From positions 140,143,423 through 140,207,422 of the forward strand of contig OY998181.1 of assembly GCA_963921935.1 (NCBI GenBank): a stretch of DNA of 64,000 bases, in the 5' to 3' direction. The translations under genes and the position numbers were made by a program. Within the stretch, counting starts at the first letter, position 1; the number at the start of each line of letters is the position of its first letter. The notes beneath the pieces are model-generated. The model ran no database searches, was not told where the DNA came from, and saw nothing but the letters and a program-made list of their open reading frames with translations. This stretch comes from Galeruca laticollis (taxonomy: Eukaryota; Arthropoda; Insecta; Coleoptera; Chrysomelidae). Below, piece by piece: positions 56,301-64,000 of the stretch.

Positions 56301-56457
56301 CGATGAGATTAAAATATTGGTAATTACGCTTAATAGTTTCCTTTAAATGTATAAAATTCACAAATAACAGGTATAAAATTATTATAGCTAGTCAGTATTA
56401 TAACTTATCTTTAAGCTACTAGTCGATAGAAAGCATAAAATATATTATTTGTATACG

Positions 56458-57846
56458 ATGGCATCAGTTTCAGTAATTAAGAGTTCACGCGGTTGTGACT
56501 TACAAGTTGTAGAAAAGTTTCAGTTTTGTAAACAGGACGTATTAAAAAGTGGTGAAGTACGTTGGAGGTGTATAAAGAAAAATTTAAGATGTTTAGCCAA
56601 ACTGTACACTGTTGATGCGGAATACACAGTTACTAGAAGTGAATTAATCCACAACCACGAGTCCGATGAAACTACGTTGGAGAGAAAAATAGTGACGACT
56701 TCATGCAAGCGCAAAGCTGAGGAAGACATATCGGAGAAACCTTCAAAAATTATTAAAAGCGTTCTTTCAAATCATTTGCCAGAGAATTTGTCATCGATAG
56801 ATGTCAGTCTAATAAGAAGAAATTTGTACAACAGCCGCCGTAAGCTCTTACCAGCCCTGCCTAAGGATATTCACGATGTACATTCTGTACTCGATAGTTA
56901 TGGACCGAAAACCACAACAGGTGAAAATTTTTTGTTTATTAACAGCACAGCTGATAATATCATTGTTTTTTCTTGCCATACAAATATAATAAGTTTATGT
57001 AAAATGAAAGATTTTTACATGGATGGCACATTTTCTTATTGTACAAAATATTTTTATCAGTTATTTACCATCCATGGACTGGAAAATGGGCATTATGTTC
57101 CTCTTTTGTATTGTCTGTTGCCCAATAAGACCAGTGACACATATATGAGACTTTTTCTGTTGGTAAAATCTAAAATTTTTGAACTTTATAATATTGTTTT
57201 TGAACCGAAGGAGGTATTTGTGGATTTTGAAATCGCAATTCATAACGCATTAAAAGTTGTCTTTCCCAAAACCAAACTAAATGGTTGTAGATTCCACTTG
57301 CACCAGGCGTGGTATAGGAAAATACAATCATTAGGGTTAACCCAAATGTATAAAGATAAAAACTGCGAGGAAAGCAAATGGCTTACTCATACTTTTGGGC
57401 TAACTTATTTAGACCCCTCTGAAGTTGAAGATTGTTTCATATTTGATCTCATGTCATACAAACCGGACCATAAACTTATAGATAAATACGCAGACTATTT
57501 ATTAGAAAACTACATAGCGCCAGAATCTCATTTTCCACCAAATATATGGGCATATGAAAACTCATCAATTAAAAGAACCACAAATGCCTGCGAATCATTC
57601 CATTCGCACTTTAATTCTAGTTTTTATTCAAGTCACCCTTCTATATTTATTTTTATAGAAAAATTAAAAGATTGTCGGATCGATGCATATTTAAAAATAA
57701 AAAATTTAAATATTCCAGCAAAAATTAAAGACAAACAAGTAAAAAACAAACTAAAATTTATCGAAAACATGGTAAATATGCTTCGATCTGACAATATTTC
57801 TAGAATTAATTTCGTTAAATCTGTATCACATCAAAACGTTTTTTAA
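56458..57846 (+). CDS. MULE transposase with FLYWCH zinc finger, intact
   Basis: 462 aa from ATG 56458; the frame goes back three codons to a TTG, not used. Residues ~15-70 form a FLYWCH-type zinc finger (FQFCKQD, VRWRC, CLAKLYT, HNHES), the DNA-binding part. A basic region KRKAEED follows. The MULE domain has FYMDGTFSYC (first Asp), EVFVDFEIAIHNAL (second Asp), the C-x-x-H motif in GCRFHLHQAWYRKI and TNACESFHSHFN with the probable catalytic Glu. No stop or frameshift; length is short but complete. Ends 209 bp before the right TIR. Looks functional. Confidence 0.95.
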   Translation: MASVSVIKSSRGCDLQVVEKFQFCKQDVLKSGEVRWRCIKKNLRCLAKLYTVDAEYTVTRSELIHNHESDETTLERKIVTTSCKRKAEEDISEKPSKIIKSVLSNHLPENLSSIDVSLIRRNLYNSRRKLLPALPKDIHDVHSVLDSYGPKTTTGENFLFINSTADNIIVFSCHTNIISLCKMKDFYMDGTFSYCTKYFYQLFTIHGLENGHYVPLLYCLLPNKTSDTYMRLFLLVKSKIFELYNIVFEPKEVFVDFEIAIHNALKVVFPKTKLNGCRFHLHQAWYRKIQSLGLTQMYKDKNCEESKWLTHTFGLTYLDPSEVEDCFIFDLMSYKPDHKLIDKYADYLLENYIAPESHFPPNIWAYENSSIKRTTNACESFHSHFNSSFYSSHPSIFIFIEKLKDCRIDAYLKIKNLNIPAKIKDKQVKNKLKFIENMVNMLRSDNISRINFVKSVSHQNVF

Positions 57847-58439
57847 AAATTTATAGTTTACCTAAGTTATAGAAATAAGTTGATGTAATAATTTTATTGA
57901 AATAAAGAAATATTTTAATATAAAGCATTCTGTTATTTTATTTGATTTGCGGCCGAAAATACCTATGAGATAAGGAAGCAACTTAAAACCTCCGGCCGAA
58001 TTTACCTACCGGCTTTTAGTACCTGCCCTTTTTCCGGCCGAAATTACATCCGCCCATTTGGTTATAGGTCATTGTGAGGACATTTCACAAATAAATGTCT
58101 CTGATTCTGAAAATACAGTGTTATGATGCGTTTCACTATAAACTAGTATCTATCTATCTACATGTCGTGAAAGATAATCTTTTAGTCGCACTAGTCGAAT
58201 AATCTAACCATTGACAATATTTATTTCAATATATTAACAAATATTTTAATTTTTCCACTCTGTCACTTTTCACGTTGATTTGAAATATTTAATATATGCT
58301 TTGGTAAAAAGTGCGGTTCTGTTGCATCTAACTCTATGCGTTCTGTGTTATTAGTAGCCCCAGGAATGGTTTCTATTCCATAAATTCTTCCCACATTTGA
58401 AATATATTATTAATTATACTGTTATAAATTCAATTTTAT

Positions 58440-58620
58440 AAATAATTTGAATTATGTATACCCTTGTATCGGTGATTGTGGGGACATATGATAAGTTTCT
58501 AAAAGGTTTGTGTCGGGACCGACATTTTTATGTCAGATGAAGGAACATTATTACTGGAATCGACATCAATTGACGAAATTAGAGTGCGAGCTTCAGTACA
58601 CGAATTTATTTAGATTTTAA
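58440..58620 (+). repeat. Member of local noncoding repeat family
   Basis: Contains GGTGATTGTGGGGACATATG, a GGGACCGACATT phrase and ATTGACGAAATTAGAG ... ACACGAATTTATTT. Similar strings occur at 56110-56192 continuing at 58064, and at 60820, 61100, 61530, 61650, 61750 and 62270. Confidence 0.75.
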
Positions 58621-58886
58621 ATTGATGTGAATATATAATATTTTTAATTATAGGTTATTATAAGGAATTGTTCATGATCGTCGTTGAGAGGCAGATAGAG
58701 GCACTTGCCCTATCTTCTGTAAAATTCATAAAAAATTTCGCATCAAAACCCTGAATTGTTATTTATGTATATACTAAAATGTGTCTTTAATTAGTAGTGA
58801 ATGTCAACAAAATTCTTAATTATTTAGTTTTAAAATAAAAAGGATTATATGCTAAAAAGTTTTATTGGCATAAACATTTTCATTAT

Positions 58887-60288
58887 TTATTATGATTTAT
58901 ATTTTTGTTTCTTTATTTGCTCATTTTTAATCCAAGTTTTCATCGTTGCAACGCCTCTTTTAAAAACACCTGGATTAGCAGCTATCATTTCGTTTATTCT
59001 TTGGAATGATGGAAGTTTATTGTTTGACAAACAATCCTTAAAAGTCTCTGTGACTATTCTTCTCTCTTCAGTTGTCCAGCGAACTCTACGAAATTTGGCG
59101 TAAGGGGACGCTATAACATTTCAAAATTTAATAAAATGTGAAAGTATAAAAACATAAAAAAATAAATTATGATTATGAAGATTAATTAATTTAGTTTTAA
59201 AATATTTCTTACTTGATGTTTTTCCCACGCTTGTTTCTTTACTATCATAATCAATTTCGTTTTGGGAAGCAGTTACAGTTTTTTGAAATGTATTTATATC
59301 TGATGCTATTGAGTCGTTCTCTTCTTCTCTTTCAGAGTCGATGTCAGAATCGTCGTCGTTATTTCCTTGGACAGCTTCTAACAGTTTGGGGATGTGCAGA
59401 ATTTCTCTCGTAAGGATAGGTTGACGGTATATTTCTTTATGTATTTTATCGGCGTGACCAATAAAATTCGCTAAATCTGCAACCTCAGTTTCTTCGAGAT
59501 TAAAATTTGCGCACATAGTAGCCACATGCTTCCTCAAAACTGTTCCTCTTAATGTTTCCGGATTTTTCGCTCCGCAATCATTCGCATATTTACGCATAAG
59601 TCGACAAGCGTTAAGATGCTTGTGGTCTCCTTTCAAAATCCCTGGGATTCCAAACAAATATGGATTTTGTTTAAATGTAAATTTAAACTCCTTTAAATGA
59701 CTCCAAAATCATTGAAATAGTAGGAGCAAAAAACCCAAAACAATTTTTTTTGTAATCTCGTTAATATTTCAGAAAATGTATTTTTAGGACACCTTTATAA
59801 TGTCTTTTTAGGAGATAATCACAGTATCATAAGATCGAGTGTTCGTTATGCCCCCTTGCGGCCACCCTACAAACTTAAAAATACTTTCCAGCAATTTCTC
59901 TTGGTCGCTTCTATAGAAATTTTTTCCAAAGCTGTTTATGAGTTTCTGAGATACAGCCGGTTACCTCTTCTAATGAAACACCTGGTACATACTTCCACAT
60001 GACATTAAGACAGAAAAAATTAACATTTAAAATGCTTACCTTCTGCTTCACTACGTAGGACTGGGTCACAAATAGGTATATCGGCATCATAAGACACACT
60101 TTCTGAAAATAAAAAAAATTCAAAAGATATACTTTATATACCTACCTAATTACATATATAATAGGAAATACAAAATGTTTTTATCGCCCTTAGTGACTTA
60201 CAAAAAATATACATACCTACAACTGCAGCTGAATTTGTTTCTTTTGCCTCTAATTTGAGCTTTAGGGTTGTGAGAATTTCCTTGTTTT
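58887..60288 (-). pseudogene. Tyrosine-recombinase (Crypton-like) gene, copy 2, multi-exon
   Basis: Exons with good splice sites: 60288-60217 (ends GTAG|GTATGT), 60102-60040 (ends GAAG|GTAAGC), a recombinase exon about 59698-59210 (ends TCAA|GTAAGA) and 59110-58887. Frames join without shift at both testable junctions. The recombinase exon has RKYANDCGAKNPETLRG, then LRKHVATMCANFN (Arg and first His region), LANFIGHADKIHKEIYRQP (GH and the candidate nucleophile Tyr). The last exon is a SANT-like domain, RRVRWTTEERRIVTETF and LPSFQRINEMIAANPGVF. The part between 60040 and 59698 lacks the expected catalytic N-terminal half, so the gene is probably incomplete here. Confidence 0.7.
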
Positions 60289-60299
60289 CTAGAATTGAA

Positions 60300-63071
60300 T
60301 TATATATTAACATTTAATATGCATTCGTTAATAAAAGGAATTTGATAACTAGGTACTTACCGCTTACCGCTTTTGTTTGCAAATATAATATACTCCGTCC
60401 AAAAATAGCACTAGTGAAAACATTTTTCAAACGTCTACTAATATACAAATGATAACGGTCACTACTCGTCACATTTTGTGAAAAACAAAACAAAATGAAA
60501 ACTGAATTCACTTATGCACTCATGAATGAACGTTTTATGTTCGTTGTCAACATAGACGTAACATAAGCCAGATAAAAGGTTGGGTTAGTAAGTGTCCTTA
60601 TTTATCCAATTTTGAATTTGATTATTACTTTAACCATGCTAAAATTAATAACCGAAGGTAAGTTCTTTTTAGTAGGAAAAAATATATTATAAAGTTCAAT
60701 AAAAGAGTTTAATTATTGGAAATCATTTTTTTAATCAGGGTACGCTTATGGAATGTCTTGTCTTATAATAAGCTTCGCTTCGGGCGCATGCGGGGTCGGA
60801 TTCATATATGTATATTGTAGTATAGGTGATTATGGGAACATTTGAACGTTGTCAAATTAAACTCATGTTAGGACCAACATTTACAAATAATAGCTGTTTA
60901 CTCAGCATTCTGAACTAATTCAGGATTTTTCGAGTTACAATGATTGGTCAGTTTTGAATTTCCTAATAAATTATTTGACGACTCATCAATCATAGTAACA
61001 CGAAAAATCCTAAACTAATCCAGAATGCGCTCCGCGAAAACAGCCATTATCATGTCTGGGATGTTCGGAATATCATCAAAGTAAAACATTTATTATATGA
61101 ATCGTCATCTCAATACACGAATTTATTTCGATCTCAATTTCCTGTATAAATATGTATGTACATTTCAAAGGTCATTATGAGGACCTATTTTAATTCCCAA
61201 TAGATAAATTACTTAAATTTGTATATTTGGACCATATAACTTAACAAAAGCCAATATTCATTTTTTATTTTATATCTTTCATGTATCAAAATGTATAAGG
61301 GTTATTCTCAGCAAATTTAGAACCAAATTTTATGTACACCAAAACGTGAGAAAAATTAAGATCCAGCTTTGAAAAAAAATTAGACGCATTTTACTGGTTT
61401 TTAAATTGTTGTATATTATACATTGTGTAGAAAAAAATTGATATATATGTTACTTTTGAACAAAATTTTGAGTTATGCAGTTATTTTTATATTTTAATGT
61501 GAATAAACTGCATTATGCACACTGTACTATTGGTGATTATATGGACAAGTAAACAGTGCCTAAGAGGTTTATGTTAGCACCAATATTTACACGGCTTATA
61601 ATTGCAGAGTAGTTTACAATATATTCTTTATAATATATTTCTTTTATGAATCGACATCTCAGTTGACGAAATAAATTGGACCCAAGGTTTGAAATCCAGT
61701 GTACTATTTTTTTTTTTCAATCTTTAGTGGATGTAGATGCAGCGAATCTGTAACTATAATTATAGGAGCATATGAACATTGTCTAAGAAATTCATGCACA
61801 TCCCCAACCAGTCATTCATAAATTCGATTTGTCACGAAGCTCATAGACCAATTGAGGAACGGTGAATAACGAGAAGCGAAGAGGGGGTTATCGCTAGGAA
61901 AGTAACGTCACAGATTAGGTATATTCATAACGCATACAAATACTACTTCTACGCAACCGCTTTCTTGAATGGAAATAGATTTATCAAATATAAAACACAG
62001 TTACCTATAGTATTCATTCGAATTTATTATAACGTAGTACGACCAGTATTCCGTTTACAAGCTGTAATAATATGTAAAAATCAATTAAAATAATAATTAA
62101 TAAACCCTGATACATTTGAAATAATATTTAAACATCTCAAATGTGTATTATTGTAATAGGCATCGGCAGCAAGCACCAAATGAACTAAACAAAAATTAAA
62201 TTTGGCAACAGTAGATAGAATACTACTTTATCTGTGGATTCATGCCTAATAATATTTATTACAAGACTTGACATATCAGTTGACAAAATTAACTGGAATT
62301 AAAGTGCATGCATATACACGAATTTGTTTCGATATTAAATGCACATAAATATCTATTCCCACTCTCATGATGAGCCATTTGTGAATGGTTCATTATGAGA
62401 ACTTGTTCATGGAAGTCATTGAGGGTAAAAATCATAAATATATAAACAAGAGTGATATGATTGTTTACAAAAAATTTCACGGCAGCACGTCGTCACAATC
62501 TAACCGCTGTTGGGAGAAACGTATCCTTGTAATTCGTAATATTTTCATATGCATCATATTTTTTTTGTAAACATGTGTTTAAGAAAATGATAAATATCTT
62601 ATAACGAACTATTTTTATGAACTTACTATAGATCTAATACAACATAATTACAAGAACAGTACCTCAGTTTATTATTAGTGCCTGAAATGTCTTCTGCATT
62701 GAAATAAAAATTTAACATTTGACAACAGCGCAAAAATAATCAAACCCGTAAATGTGTCAAAAGTTCCATATAGTTATTTACGCATAGTTCATTCATTATT
62801 TTTTGAGTTGTATAGTTTATGTGAATATTTTTTTAGGATAAGAATGTTTTTGTGTTTAAATATAAACGTATTCAAAAAAACATTTTACTAGAATAATTAC
62901 TACGGTTTAGTAGTGCATTGTGAAACTGAATATTTACACCCCGAACTTATATTTGTCAAATTAAAGTCACACATCAGCTGATAGCTGATGTTATGCCAAC
63001 AGCCTATTTCCGTCTTCCTTTTTAGGCTTATTTCAGAATGAAATAGGACTATTGTAGAGAGTAGATTTATA
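60300..63071. other. Noncoding interval with diverged repeat copies
   Basis: No convincing gene. Repeat copies of the family described at 58440 lie at about 60820-60920, 61100-61200, 61520-61700, 61720-61840 and 62260-62420. A short palindrome CATCAGCTGATAGCTGATG is at 62971. Confidence 0.6.
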
Positions 63072-63150
63072 TATATGTATGTGTTATAATTTGTAAGCAC
63101 GATAGAGGGCGCATTTTTTGACGAATCGAAACTAAACTCGCTACAAAAAT
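63072..63150 (+). repeat. Copy of ~75-bp dispersed repeat (partner at 1135-1210)
   Basis: GTAAGCACGATAGAGGGCGC, poly-T, GACGAATCGAAACT and CTCGCTAC; inverted relative to the left copy. Confidence 0.75.
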
Positions 63151-63499
63151 TGGTTCGGCCAATATCTTGGACGAGTTCGTTATCGAGCCAAATCGGCTAA
63201 GTAGAAACAAAATGGCGGCCTGTCAAAACTGAAAAAAAAATTGTATTTCTTTTGTTTCTGATCTGACGCAAAAACGTTACAAAGATTTTTTTTAGATCCT
63301 AACAAGTTCTACAACTTTCAAATGAAACACTTTTTCCTAAAACGTACATGAAAACATTGATTTAAGAAATTTTTTTTTGTTTTGAATCTGGTGCAAAAAC
63401 TTTACTGAAATAAGCCGTCCAATTGGTCTTGTGCCATTGGGATTTTTTAAGAGATAGCATGTTTCACATGTTGGCGTGTAAATACATATCTGTACCTCG

Positions 63500-63724
63500 G
63501 ATGGATACAACACTATGTCCATTTTCATAACTTTACAGGAGAGGAGTTTTAAACTTTTTTTCAACAAAAAGTGTTATTGGCACAGCTATTTATTGAGATG
63601 TTGAAACAATATTTTACCAGAATATTCTATTTATTGTTATTTACATCATGCAGTTGTTATAAAATAAAAAAAACTTTTTTACGGTTTTTTTTCACTTTTT
63701 AATGGACATGGTGTTGTATCCCTC
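63500..63724. repeat. Inverted repeat near right edge
   Basis: GGATACAACACTATGTCCATT at 63503-63523 and its inverse (AATGGACATGGTGTTGTATC, 63701-63720) with one mismatch, ~180 bp apart. Could be TIR-like ends of a small element, or a hairpin. Confidence 0.75.
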
Positions 63725-63889
63725 TAATAAAGTTATTGTACTATAAGACCTAATGTGGGATATTCAATAACAAACATAATACTATTTGACTTACAAAATG
63801 TATTTAACTATTTTATTTATAATTCTCTTTACAAATACAAATAATACATCTATGTATTCAACTAAAATGGTATTTTAGATGCAAAAAAC

Positions 63890-64000
63890 TCAGTCATCAT
63901 CAGGTAAGTCTCCTTCAGGGTACTCACTAGTGGTATTACTAGTATGCTTTAAGTTTTTATGAAAGTCATGGCAAACTGTAGGAACATATGGTAGTAATGC
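63890..64000 (-). CDS. C-terminus of a gene running off the right edge
   Basis: The frame is open from the edge to a TGA at 63890-63892 and reads ALLPYVPTVCHDFHKNLK followed by an acidic end EYPEGDLPDDD. The pattern recalls the C-terminus of the DUF7869-type transposases (such as 26268-29180), which also end in acidic residues, but 36 codons are too few to be sure. A downstream polyadenylation region would lie left of 63890. Confidence 0.45.
   Translation of the reverse strand, partial: ALLPYVPTVCHDFHKNLKHTSNTTSEYPEGDLPDDD

Larger units (their letters stand above)
56201..58055 (+). mobile_element. Mutator-like (MULE) transposon with FLYWCH-type transposase, apparently complete
   Basis: ATTTGGTT directly flanks both ends (56193-56200 and 58056-58063), an 8-bp target duplication. 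TIRs of about 22 bp (CGGCGGGCGTAATTTCGGCC on the left) match with three mismatches near the tip. TTTCGGCCG-like motifs recur inside both ends (56274, 57948, 57990), as subterminal repeats. One intact transposase ORF fills the unit. The site lies in a local noncoding repeat that continues on both sides. Possibly of the animal 'Phantom' subclass of Mutator. Confidence 0.95.

Noticed and set aside
1..64000. CRISPR array or bacterial operon
   Set aside because: No short regularly spaced direct repeats with unique spacers; spliced genes and retroelements show eukaryotic DNA.
1..64000. rRNA, complete tRNA or ordinary host gene
   Set aside because: None recognised on either strand; all well-supported ORFs are mobile-element or virus-derived.

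Overview
The window looks like intergenic, TE-dominated DNA from an arthropod, most likely an insect. The signs are an AT-rich base composition with long (TA)n tracts and an element mix typical of insects: PIF/Harbinger with MADF/SANT partners, Penelope-like, BEL/Pao, errantivirus-like Ty3/gypsy, mariner and ZMYM1-type hAT. The lineage (beetle, hemipteran or other) cannot be fixed from sequence alone. I recognise no ordinary host gene. Almost every long ORF belongs to a mobile element or to a virus-derived insertion.

Left third (1-25 kb). A basic protein with 63-bp coding repeats runs off the left edge. A minus-strand Ty3/gypsy element (element A, about 1.25-12.94 kb) has ~2-kb LTRs, a broken gag, PR-RT-RH and integrase, and carries an intact mariner (4383-5716) near its 3' LTR. 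Next come a 3' LINE fragment (13.6-14.5 kb), two decayed PIF/Harbinger copies (15.9-18.0 kb) and a Penelope-like element (19.67-23.12 kb) with an uninterrupted 818-aa RT/GIY-YIG ORF, short flanking repeats and a hammerhead-like RNA motif.

Middle (25-49 kb). A PIF/Harbinger remnant (25.2 and 29.9-30.6 kb) is split by a 3960-bp DNA transposon (25794-29753). That transposon has clear TIRs, a 4-bp ATTT target duplication and a four-exon transposase of the DUF7869-like, 'GHTHMECDSDHA' kind. After a hAT remnant comes a three-level nest. A BEL/Pao element is split by an errantivirus-like element (element B, 33758-46596, TSD TCTG). Element B's integrase is in turn split by an Osvaldo-like Ty3/gypsy element (element C, 35288-41446, TSD AAGG). 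The BEL gag abuts a broken ORF set (47.87-48.96 kb) that resembles the PA polymerase subunit of orthomyxo-like viruses, a probable endogenous viral element.

Right third (49-64 kb). This holds a decayed coiled-coil gene piece, a Penelope RT/EN remnant containing a ~50-bp near-perfect palindrome, two tyrosine-recombinase (Crypton-like) gene remnants, a Tc1 remnant and an apparently complete 1855-bp FLYWCH/MULE transposon (56201-58055, 8-bp TSD ATTTGGTT) inserted in one copy of a local noncoding repeat family. The C-terminus of another gene enters from the right edge.

The candidates for active or recently active elements, judged by intact ORFs and termini, are the mariner, the MULE and the Penelope-like element. 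The DUF7869-type transposon is nearly intact (one in-frame TAG and one homopolymer frameshift). Names of families come from motif recognition by eye; no database search was run.
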